A stretch of DNA of 51,320 nt, taken from positions 1 to 51,320 of the forward strand of contig JAJDEG010000547.1 of assembly GCA_029259895.1 (NCBI GenBank). The letters run 5' to 3'. This document shows, piece after piece, positions 37,301 to 43,957 of this stretch; positions within the stretch are counted from its first letter, which is position 1, and every line of letters starts with the position of its first letter. Both the position numbers and the translations under genes were made by a program. This DNA comes from Planctomycetota bacterium. GTDB taxonomy: Bacteria; Planctomycetota; Planctomycetia; Pirellulales; PLA5. Under the pieces are notes generated by a model. That model ran no database searches. It saw only the letters and a program-made list of their open reading frames with translations, and was not told the origin of the DNA.

Positions 37301-37547
37301 AGTTGATGGCCGACCTTGTCACCGGCGCCGCGACGCCGCCACTGCCGTCGAGAAGACCGCGATAAAAATACGGATCGTGGTCGGGGTGAAACGTGTTTTC
37401 GTATCCCGGTCCGTTGTTGACCAGAATTACCAGAATCGGCACGTTACCCACCGATGTGAGCAACCGTCGGTCCTCAAGAGGTTCGATGCGGAGGCGGCGG
37501 GCATTCGAACGGTGATCGCGTCGCGCCACTTTTCGCCGAGTGCTCAT
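31359..37547 (-). CDS. Giant secreted protein: M6-like protease, PPC repeats, second metzincin-like domain, dockerin-like end
   Basis: About 2,062 residues from the ATG at 37547 (GGAG seven bases upstream; the longer ORF start is unlikely). The N-terminus has the planctomycete motif RRLRIEPLEDRRLLTS. Then follow a PA14-like domain (about 45-190), an M6-type protease region with zinc motif HEISHVLH (about 466), five PPC-like repeats of the type DRFEDND...DDDYYAW (about 690-1275), a beta-propeller-like stretch (about 1275-1515), and a second protease-like domain with HELGHTLNLRHGGG and NYHSVMNY (about 1728). A dockerin-like calcium pair LGDLNGDGIVGLHDVALLQ / ADLDGDGVVGRRDTAIL closes at about 1920-1970, before a basic tail. 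It is presumably exported and digests extracellular protein. Two HExxH sites in one chain are unusual. Confidence 0.85.
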   Translation of the reverse strand: MSTRRKVARRDHRSNARRLRIEPLEDRRLLTSVGNVPILVILVNNGPGYENTFHPDHDPYFYRGLLDGSGGVAAPVTRSAINFSDTAGGSQGRFPSDALFPHGGGDEFVIHATATLNVTAAQAGAWTFGVNSDDGARLRIDGVDLIVDDALHSARDTFGTRSLTAGTHTLDLVYFDHTGGATVELFAAAGTHTSFGPGFDLIASGDGPGLHITAAGFSVSHRASTTAIASLSAVDALLAEPRHNLVDYFKENSNGKLTLVPATLGEILDPQGGDLVYDGIVGPVTFPAHTLSPEAKRRLAVVHADPWFNFSVYDTNNDGEVTANELVIISIGGDVDASYHKCTLRPETDFATGSFARTSDVDPASGRVFDIVEGTLNGSGAAAAYQRQYYAHRRGLYDFWTSAQASANCAATSGTFAGYLWDGANVRNFNADPSVNEDYHTDDGVVLRESFAEAGAGQFATWITLAHEISHVLHGDALDIYNYENVGGVGVGFSRWATMGATLNVAGSFHHDPWTKSRLGWLTPTAASTPGWYTLAASEHGGKVLRVQRNANEYFLIENRWRPGSYDSPTNTISHISGLGDSDYVPIGQTAAGVPDQGLAIWHVDETRLSAFRGNDFNAPAFISREHSASPTANDGFWDNTSSEFNAVTSPSSAWNDGTASDIVITDISAVGPTMSFYLDFTGVPRDALEPNDSFEFARNLGASDVARDDLTIHRNNDDYFRFIAPATGTATIDLLFDDDLGDVDISLHDGTDFHNLITSSTSGTDNEQIVASVVANQTYYLRIYGYNGAVNPDYDLRIDLPEPPGDRFENNDDFATAAVLGTGDRVENGLSIHVSNNDDYFRWYAPDDGELQVTVIFTHAAGDVDVVLYDGDRLPVASSTSSNDNEFISYQVTAGETYYVRVYGYAGTVNPLYDLGINGPAVPADFYEPNDDFEFSRRLGTGDHVLENLTIHIPNNDDVFRYTAADNGVLTVDLVFEHDVGDVDLYVYDAQQSLLATSTSSDDNEHVSLNVARGQNYYIRTVGFAGAVHFDYDLVVAGPAVPVDRFEDNDTLESAAFLGEGDRIENALTIDSPGDDDYYAWIAAATGDVNVYLYFEHALGDLDLQLLDADGGQLTAATSTTDDEFLTAPVVAGGTYFVRVHGYLDALSSDYTLWIDGPEIPIDEDEPNDGGGSPTPLPFEDGAVRGRSLHVAGDEDWYEWTALGDGQLTASLFADATDGDADLYLYDAADNLLAVASTVGDSESLEWQVRAGEVYRLRVRGFEQATLSQYDLVAYNGPIQAERIYVAAGGAIYAYNTGGALVDTFTDPLFSTGALGDVEIGPGGLIYVALDVGSNAGSDGKILEFTPGGTRTNEFALPDDPFTRSARYPFGFDVLEDGSFLVAQPNRGHIVRVARNGAVLDDWDVNPTIPGDATVTTGGVLVWSDNNQGQLLLNPAASNGYWVADEDDVVRLFSAQGAQLAARPVSNPRDVQPGRDGGLYVTRDTTVPPYSTGELVALTAEGSVRFATPIAGSPTGLAVSLVDLPSKIPGGLPDSDGDGLLDLWETQGLDINGDGTVDLNLPAMGADPMHKDVFVEVDAMTGRAPSLATLNRVVQAFAAVPNNLVNNPDGQNGINLHVTLDETNIPRVAWTLATPNPTWPQIETNAWTQFDAVKQGRFGTAGQRVSSNWTNIRAALLRVFRYAVFADNYEAGGSSGLAELPGNDFMVTLGAWPTPGGTADQQAGTFMHELGHTLNLRHGGGDDINFKPNYHSVMNYHWQSPNVNVGWALDYSRAAAGTLDESCLNEPAGLQFAVGGAHDTNNHRVRMSPWPLQLADEVGAVDFSRGDANGDGNASNDTCVAADLNAGFVDANGDGAINATDAAVGASPGQGLVGYADWSNILFTSNAHNAFADGVHISPPVDEIGTLEHEFLSTSLLLGDLNGDGIVGLHDVALLQMQLGSGGAGLSADLDGDGVVGRRDTAILAQEFGRAATALAGSPSPSAPPIAALPVVQRNAAVDRTLAAKSMFADNLGNVRRHNATRAQRQGRLYARRFGIEGSHRLRMIVAAVANDETSLRGNRS

Positions 37548-37837
37548 GGCAATGCTCCGGTGTGCAGAAGGAACGAGCCCACGTGCGCCGTGTCGTCCAT
37601 CACAACGCCATTTACAATAACCAAACTCCGAACTTCCCTCAAATATGATGCCAATCGGCAAACGGAATCATCTCGCAGCACCGCTACGCTTTTTCGGCAA
37701 GGTTGAGTCGCGGCAAACGCGCGCGTCGCCATACTGCCGCGCGGTGCGTGCGATTTCGCGCTAGGGAATACTGCCGTGTCGCACTTGATCTGCATGGTCG
37801 GTCGATCACAATCTGCCGCGAGCTAACCGCCAACCTG

Positions 37838-38085
37838 CCCCACCGCCTCCACCAAGTCGCTCGTGCCCAGGTGCGCGTACCGACCTATCGTAGCGTGATC
37901 GTCGCATGCTTGGCCACAGGCGATCTTCGCGGACCCGCCGTCGCTCCGTTTCGCATTTCGCTAGATACGTTCGTAGACGCCCGCGAAGATCGTTGGTCAG
38001 CGGCAACACGCACTTGCTACTGTTCTTTGAATTGCGTGCGTCGACGGTCAGGGTCGTTCGGGAGCGGCGCGGCGTAATGCGGGCC
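37838..38085 (-). pseudogene. Tyrosine recombinase remnant (catalytic domain pieces)
   Basis: Reading the minus strand gives SRTTLTVDARNSKNSSKCVLPLTNDLRGRLRTYL, the conserved beta-strand region of planctomycete integrases. After a deletion and frame change it gives AKHATITL and RYAHLGTSDLVEAVG, the end containing the catalytic tyrosine. The central box with HxxR is missing. The last about 78 bp are strongly similar to 45857-45937. It lies upstream of the gene that carries the inversion. Confidence 0.65.
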
Positions 38086-38450
38086 GGCGCGCAGTCGCGG
38101 GCCTTCGCGGCGACGCGAACGGAGCGGTCCATCGGCGAGCGGCATCTCGTCGTGTCTCCCGTGCCCCCTGGCTCGCCAAATTCAAAGGTCGTACCACGAG
38201 CGGTGTTCTTACCTGGCTTTGGGGCGCGAGTTTTGCAGACTATATACATACCCTGCGATGTCGGAGTGCTGCAGACGCTGCTGACATGAAGGCGTCCGGA
38301 GGGGGAGAATTTGCATGTGGGAGTGAACGAGCGGGCATAGACACGACGATCGGCCGTGCGAACTTGCGCGATGACGTGCGTTTTCGCATAGCACGATGTG
38401 GTGGCGAGGAGTTCAATTACGGCGCACGCACACATCAGAGGGAAAGAACA

Positions 38451-39551
38451 ATGTTGTCGCGCATTTTGGCATACATTTTCGTTTCTGTGGTCGTTCTGTT
38501 GACGGTCGCGGCGGGTGGCCGCGGCGAGGTGATCAATTACCGTTTTGGCGGCGTAACGGTCGACTGGCACGAGGTCAGCAACTGGGACGCCGGTCGAGTG
38601 CCCGGCGATGGCGATATCGCGGTGTTCGACGGCCGTTCGGATTGGACGCGCGTCATCAGCGGCAACACGGCGGGGATCGATGGGTTGACGGTCCGCAACG
38701 GGGCAGACGTTCACAACTGGGGCAACCTGATCCTCGTCGACGAAGCCTCTTCCGCTCTGACGTTGATCGACGGCGTGGCCGACGGAACGGTAAGGGCATC
38801 GGTCACCGTCCAGGCTACGTCGCAAGCGCGCGGATTCGATACCGATTTGCTGTCGATCGAAAACGGCGGCGAGCTCGCGCTGTTGGCCGGCGTGGCCGAA
38901 ATCGACGTCGATGCCGACGTCGACGCGGCGAGCCGAATCTACGGTACAGGGATCGTCCGCTTCGGCAACAGCGGCACGCCGGCGGGCGTGCAGGTGCTCA
39001 ACAACTCTGGCACGATCGAGGTCGGCCCGGAGGCGTTCGCACCCATTCGCGACTTGCGGCTCGAGGCCCGCGGAGGAGGATGGCTCGATTTGGACGGCGA
39101 CAACGAGCAAGGTGAGTTGATCGTCGACGGCGACGGCGGCAGAATGCTGATCGTCGACGGACCGCTGGCCGATGCGTTTAGCGGCACGCTGCGGATCGGC
39201 GCGTCCGACACGGCGCAATTCAATGATCCGTGGTTCCTCACCAACGGAACGATAGAATTCGACTCGGAAGTCTTCGCCAGCGGCACGCTGACCGGCGCCG
39301 CGGTCTCCGCGACCAACGCGACGATCACGGCGGTTGACGCGGAGATTCTATGCGACTTCCTGCTCAACAGCGGTACGTTCGCCGTCGATTACCGACTTCG
39401 CCTCGACGGCGACGCCACGTTCGCCACGGCGGCCGACTTGCAACTCGACGGCGCTGGCGGAGGGTTTATCATCGCCGGCACGACGACCATCAACCAGTCG
39501 GTCGTCGATCTGGATGCAGACTTCGAACTGTTGCGAACGGATGGCGGCGGA
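38451..39551 (+). pseudogene. N-terminal part of an inversion-split secreted PEP-CTERM protein
   Basis: The ATG at 38451 has GAGGG eight bases upstream (the ORF-track start at 38286 adds noise). The signal peptide MLSRILAYIFVSVVVLLTVAAGGRG is followed by DWHEVSNWDAGRVPGDGDIAVFDG and Gly/Asp/Thr-rich strands of the autotransporter-like beta-repeat type. Natural coding runs to RTDGGG at 39551. Beyond this the frame enters inverted DNA and reads an Arg-rich tail to a stop at 39860, so the present product would be 469 residues without an anchor. Joined with the reverted 39552-41570 segment it continues in frame as DGGGYGQDVLAGG. It is a natural candidate for an on/off surface protein. Confidence 0.8.
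39546..39551 (+). repeat. Left inverted hexamer GGCGGA at inversion boundary
   Basis: GGCGGA codes for two of the three glycines in TDGGG. Its inverse TCCGCC is at 41571-41576. Recombination between these two explains both junctions exactly. No longer inverted repeat is visible around them. Confidence 0.6.
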
Positions 39552-41570
39552 GCGCGTGTAGGCGATGGTCCAGAACAAGCCCGGCAGCGACGCCGACGGC
39601 GTGCCGACGACGTCGTCGAACGCGCCGCTGCGGCTATCGAACGTCAGGACCGTAAACCGCTCGCCCAATACTGCTTCGTCGAAGCCGATCGCCGACGCAT
39701 TCAACGCGCCGGCCAGGTCTGTCAGTCCATCGACGTGCAGCACGTCAAATTGTCCGGCGGCGATGCCTTCGATGTCGATTACCAATACGCCGGCGGCAGT
39801 CTGGCGGTAGTTGGACACTCGCGCTTCCCCAATCACTTTGCCGACGTGCAGCGTCCCTAGGTTATCGACCGCCAGATCAACGACGGCCGCGTCGTTGAGC
39901 GTGAGCGTGCTGCCCGCACGATTGCGAAGCACGCCCGAGCCGGTGAACACGGCACCCGATTCGACCACGCCGTCGGCATCGACATTCAACTGGCGGGCCG
40001 ATGGGATGTCGGTGCGGCTCGACGCCCGAAACCGCGTTTCCACGTCGAACGTGGAGGTCGCGGCAACCGTGCTGTTTCCGTACAGTTCCAGCGTTCCGAC
40101 GCCCGACATGTCGCCGCCCTCGAAGGTCGTATCGCCGTTGAGTTCCAACACGCCGGCGACGGCGACGCTGCCGGCCGCGCCGAACGTCGCGTCGTCGTAT
40201 GTCTCCATTCGTCCACCGGCGGCAATCGCCACGCCGCCGCCCTGTTGCGTGAAGCGACCATTCTGTCGCAGCACGCCCGTCGGGCCGACGTAAAGGTATC
40301 CGGCGTCTTCCATCGTCGAGTCAGCATCGACGTCGGCCGGCCCGCCGCTGGCGTGCAACGACCCGGCCAGGACCATCGGCGAACCGGCGAGGCGAGGCGT
40401 CTGGCCGAGCGTATGCGTCAGGTTCATCTGGCCTTCCATCCGCCACGGCTCGCGAATGAACAGCGGACCGGGAGCATAGATGACGTACCCGGTATTGACG
40501 ATTAGCTCCCCACCGTCGACGTCGACGACGTCGTCGAAGCCGTCGGTAGCTGGATTGCCGCTGTCGATAGTGCCTACGTTGAGCGCGAACCTCGTGCCCG
40601 CCGAGATCGTTGTCACCGCGCCGTCGGCAGCCGCGCCGTCCCAGTCGAACACGCCCAGCCGATCCTCGACCGTACCGCCGATCGTTGTATCGGAAATGAC
40701 GAAAACCTCGCCGGCTTGGACGATCGTCCCTTGCCCGCCATACGTTCCGCCGTCGTAGTAGGTCGCCGCCCGAAGCTCCAACACATCGGTCGCATTCGGA
40801 ACCGACACGACGGCGTCGGACAGGAAGCGGACTGTCGTCGTGTCGACGATGCCTTCTCCGTCAACGGCGACGGAACCGGCGATCCGCACGGCTTGGCCCT
40901 CCAGCCGGCCGCCGCCGGAGAATTCCAGATTCCCCGCCATGATCCAGTAGTCAGTCGCGACGGGCAATTGAATATCGAGCCGCCCGGAACCGTTGATTTC
41001 GATCGTGTCGTCGTTGAACTGGTTGGAGCCGCCGTCGTCGATGGCGTCGACCTCAAGCGTGAGCGGGCTGTTGATCACCAGCCGGTCCGCGCCGGTGCTG
41101 ACGCCGTCGAGATCCACCACGTTGACGGTCATTGTCGTCGGTCCCGCGATCGTCGTCGTCGTGGCGTCGAGTTTGAGTTCCCCGGCGCCGGACCATTGGC
41201 CGCCGTCGATCACCGTATAGGGTCCATTCAACACCAACGTCCCGCTGAACACGCGAACGTCGGCGGCGCTGGTGAACTCGGTGCTCGCGCCGATGCGGGC
41301 GATTCCGCCCAGGCCGGCGCCCCCGACGAACAGCTCGTCTCCAAACGCCGCCGAACCGATCGTCAACGGCGTTCCGCGAATTTCGGCGATACCGGCCGCC
41401 GGGTCGGTGTCGAATCGGAGGCGGCCGTTCGACACCCATCCGCCGGGCACGTTCACTTCCAGCGTGGCGCCGCCCTGAATCGTGATTTGGCCGTCGAAAT
41501 CGTTGTCGTCGTTGTCCAGCGAGTCGACGTTGAGAATCAGCTCGCCGCCGGCAAGGACATCCTGTCCGTA
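39552..41570 (-). pseudogene. Inverted central segment of the PEP-CTERM protein (2,019 bp)
   Basis: This is the body of minus-strand ORF 39348-41735, about 670 codons of Gly/Thr/Asp-rich beta-repeat sequence (GGELILNVDSLDNDDNDFDG, GGQWSGAGELKLDATTTT, GVLELNGDTTFEGGDMSGVG) ending in LTFDSRSGAFDDVVGTPSASLPGLFWTIAYT. It has no start codon context or signal peptide of its own on this strand, and its true N- and C-terminal partners lie on the plus strand to the left and right. When flipped, its length of 2,019 bp (673 codons) joins both partners in frame. In the present orientation it is probably silent. Confidence 0.82.
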
Positions 41571-41576
41571 TCCGCC
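41571..41576 (+). repeat. Right inverted hexamer TCCGCC at inversion boundary
   Basis: Exact inverse of GGCGGA at 39546-39551, in codon phase with the C-terminal frame (Ser-Ala). Confidence 0.6.
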
Positions 41577-41876
41577 TTGCCCGGCGACATCAACCTCGAC
41601 GGCAAGGTCAATCGAAAGGACTCGGCCCTGATCGCCAAATACTTCGGTATGCAAACAGGCAGCACTTGGATCACCGGCGACTTCGATACCGACGGCGCGA
41701 CGACGATGGCCGATCTGGCGTTGCTGCAATCGCACTTGGGTTTGGCGGTACCGTCACCGTCGTCTGCCGACGCAGTGCCCGAGCCGTCGAGTCTGTTCTT
41801 GGTCGTCTGTGCCATGATTGCCGCGGTAGCAGCTCGGACGCGTCGTGCATTCCACGTTCAACAACCAAAAACGTAA
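41571..41876 (+). pseudogene. C-terminal part: dockerin-like repeats and PEP-CTERM sorting signal
   Basis: The frame reads SALPGDINLDGKVNRKDSALIAKYFG and then GDFDTDGATTMADLALLQ, a dockerin-like calcium-binding pair, and ends with AVPEPSSLFLVVCAMIAAVAARTRRA. This is a PEP-CTERM signal made of PEP motif, membrane helix and basic stop. It has no own start. ORF 40716-41876 only extends it through shadow sequence of the inverted segment. After reverting the inversion it follows LFWTIAYTRSA directly. PEP-CTERM proteins are normally handled by an exosortase; none is in the window. Confidence 0.85.
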
Positions 41877-41986
41877 CCGGTTGCGAGTTCGACTCCCTTA
41901 CCGTCGGCTTCCGTAAGTCCTTGCCACAGCCTATCTAATATCAAGCGGGGTCGCCAGTTATGGTGCCCTCTTGGCTCTCGGTGGTG

Positions 41987-42056
41987 CGGTTTCTTGGGTG
42001 CAAATTGGGGCGTACTGTGCCGGCGGAGGGCGAGTTTGATGGCACCATCTTGGGCA
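41987..42056 (+). repeat. Diverged dispersed repeat, copy B
   Basis: Partner of copy A at 31171. It lies about 110 bp after the PEP-CTERM stop. Translated on the minus strand both copies contain an (S/N)LHPRN string, which may mean that they are tails of a decayed coding element. The rest of 41877-42540 shows no gene. Confidence 0.5.
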
Positions 42057-42540
42057 CCCTTGGTCGGCGTCTGCGCAACGTGTGGCTCTGTGCAACGCAC
42101 TGAGCCAAGTCCGCACACCGCCTACGTTCAGTGTGTCCGTCGTCGCGCCACGCGGGACGATCCGCTAAACTCCAATCCACAATGCCGCTAAGCGGCCGGA
42201 TCGTGCGACCTCGCACAGGTGTGCTCGCCGGTGTGCGCGACAGCTCGCACGCCATCGTGTCATGGATGGGTGCACGAAAACGGTCGCTCGCTGCGTGTCG
42301 TTTTTCCGCAGAACAACAGCACGTGTGTGTGGCAGGTACATGGCGGCATTGATGAGTCGATCGTCGTTATGCGTGGCCTTCATTCTTCGCGCGCCCGCCA
42401 CGGAGATCACGTAGGCGTCGCTGTCGCGATCGATGCGCCCTCCTGTGGCACGCGATGTGCTGCATAGAAAGCCGCAACGCTCCGCTCTAAAGCAAGCACG
42501 ACATGGACATCTGCGAACTTGGCGACGCAAAGGCGATCCG

Positions 42541-42816
42541 ATGAATCTGACGCGAGATCTGAAAAATGAGCCCGTCCGTAAGCTCTCCTTGCGCGACGCC
42601 GTCGCCATTGGGTCGACCACGACGCTTGGCGAGGCCGTCGCAGCGATGCGTGGCGCGCATCTCGGTTGCGCGGTAATCGTCGATGATGCCCATCGGCCCA
42701 CGGCAATGTTTACGGAACGCGGGTTGGCAGAATACTTATTCGAGTACTTTCCACAGCAGGTCGCCGTGCAACGGTTAGGCAACGCGCCGTGGATGCATGC
42801 ACGAGAAGGAGCTTGA
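42541..42816 (+). CDS. Short CBS-domain protein
   Basis: 91 residues from the ATG at 42541 (AAAGGCG upstream; the longer start at 42433 is unlikely). The sequence VRKLSLRDAVAIGSTTTLGEAVAAMRGAHLGCAVIVDDAHRPTAMFTERGLAEYLFE is essentially one CBS motif, about half a Bateman module. It would have to dimerise or pair with the CBS-pair protein that starts 3 bp after its stop. The two genes are surely cotranscribed. The final residues (GNAPWMHAREGA) look like a tail. A split ancestral CBS protein is the alternative. Confidence 0.75.
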   Translation: MNLTRDLKNEPVRKLSLRDAVAIGSTTTLGEAVAAMRGAHLGCAVIVDDAHRPTAMFTERGLAEYLFEYFPQQVAVQRLGNAPWMHAREGA

Positions 42817-42818
42817 AA

Positions 42819-43316
42819 ATGACGGATGATTCAGGCGGTTACGACAATGAATTCGTCGATCCGTTGAGTGATTATGATCCACGGACCTACGAGAGTGAGA
42901 TCGCGCAATCCCTCGTCGAGGATCCGGTGAGTACGATTCCGTCGCGACCGTACGCGCATATCGATTCGGCGACTTCGGTCGCCAGCGCCGTTCAAGTGCT
43001 GCATGGGCTAAATGCGTCATGCCTGTTGGTCGTCGATGCGAATCGCCTCGTCGGAGTTTTTACGGAACGTGATGTTGTTGAGCGCGTAGCCAATGATTTT
43101 CCAGCAATCGCCGATCGCCCCGTTCGAGACGTGATGACCGCGGACCCGTTGGTTCTCGACGAGCGCGATCCCGCGGGCGCAGCGCTGGCGGCCATCGTAG
43201 CCGGTGGCTACCGGCACGTGCCGGTGCTGAACGCAGGCGGAGACGTGATGGGGGTGGTAAGCCCGCGCCGAGTATTCGCGTTTTTCGAGCGGCACTTCCA
43301 GCGAGGGCCCCGGTGA
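42819..43316 (+). CDS. CBS-domain pair protein
   Basis: 165 residues from the ATG at 42819 with AAGGAG eight bases upstream. An acidic N-terminal leader (about 1-40, YDNEFVDPLSDYDPRTYE) precedes two CBS motifs: AHIDSATSVASAVQVLHGLNASCLLVVDANRLVGVFTERDVV and VRDVMTADPLVLDERDPAGAALAAIVAGGYRHVPVLNAGGDVMGVVSPRRV. This is a probable adenosine-nucleotide sensor. Close coupling with the single-CBS gene suggests that the two proteins form a hetero-complex. It is followed after 641 bp by the Hsp70-like gene. No fused output domain. Confidence 0.85.
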   Translation: MTDDSGGYDNEFVDPLSDYDPRTYESEIAQSLVEDPVSTIPSRPYAHIDSATSVASAVQVLHGLNASCLLVVDANRLVGVFTERDVVERVANDFPAIADRPVRDVMTADPLVLDERDPAGAALAAIVAGGYRHVPVLNAGGDVMGVVSPRRVFAFFERHFQRGPR

Positions 43317-43957
43317 AGGGACGCGCGTCGCTTAATCTTGATGGCAGTTCCGCAGTCCGCTATCGCGGACAGTCTTGCGACGGCACCGGTAGTTCTGGGT
43401 TCGACTTCTCGCCGGGGAACGCCGGGCGTACGGCGTGCCGCCGCCGGTCAACCGGTTGACTCCAGAACTTCGTACAGCGGGCGGAACAAGAGACGAACCG
43501 CTCGTGCTCGATCACTCACCGGACGCCATCGACCAACAATGGGCTTGTGGACTGCGGGATCGTTTTGACGGCCGGCCGGTGGACGTTTGCTTCAATCAAG
43601 ATTGAGGGGCGATTGACTATGCCTTGCTCACGAACAAGTTCTTGGCGTTATTCCCTCTGCCTCCGGCTCGACTCGCTCGATATCGGAAGTCGCGCCATAC
43701 GAGCGGTGCCAAGTTTCTACCGGGGGGGCGTCGGCGCGGCCGTCAATCGCGTGTTCGGGCGGTAGCGCTCGGCCGCGACGCGACGCAAATCGCTCATCCG
43801 CAGGTGCGGCATTCGTGCGAATCCGCGCACCGTATGCGACGCTTCGGTCGGCGAATTAAAATGAGGTGCGAATCCAAAACTGTGGCTCGAATTCGATCGA
43901 GCGGGCGTCGCCGATACCGAATACCCATCGCCCTTACCGGCCAATAGGAATCCATCG
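43317..43957. other. Intergenic region, no gene recognised
   Basis: About 640 bases between the CBS pair and the Hsp70-like gene. One frame (about 43455-43604, ELRTAGGTRDEPLVLDHSPD ... VDVCFNQD, then stop) has slightly coding-like composition but no start or known motif. I see no terminator or promoter that I would defend. Confidence 0.45.

Noticed and set aside
37921-37992. 12-bp inverted repeat CGATCTTCGCGG / CCGCGAAGATCG as a regulatory hairpin
   Set aside because: Both arms fall inside the integrase remnant reading frame, the loop is 48 bases and no T-run follows. Probably coincidence.
37806-39218. 470-residue minus-strand ORF opposite the PEP-CTERM gene
   Set aside because: From 38100 upward it is the shadow of the plus-strand gene. 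Only 37838-38085 is meaningful, as an integrase remnant.
39348-41735. Minus-strand ORF of 795 residues as an independent gene
   Set aside because: It has no signal peptide or ribosome binding site, and its first about 50 and last about 60 codons are shadows of the plus-strand flanks. It is explained as the inverted middle of one gene.
40716-41876. Plus-strand ORF of 386 residues as an independent gene
   Set aside because: Codons before 41571 are the antisense of the inverted segment. Only the dockerin-like and PEP-CTERM end is genuine.
42038-42060. Sigma-54-like TGGCAC elements in the dispersed repeats
   Set aside because: The TGGCAC is not followed by TTGC at the required spacing in either copy.
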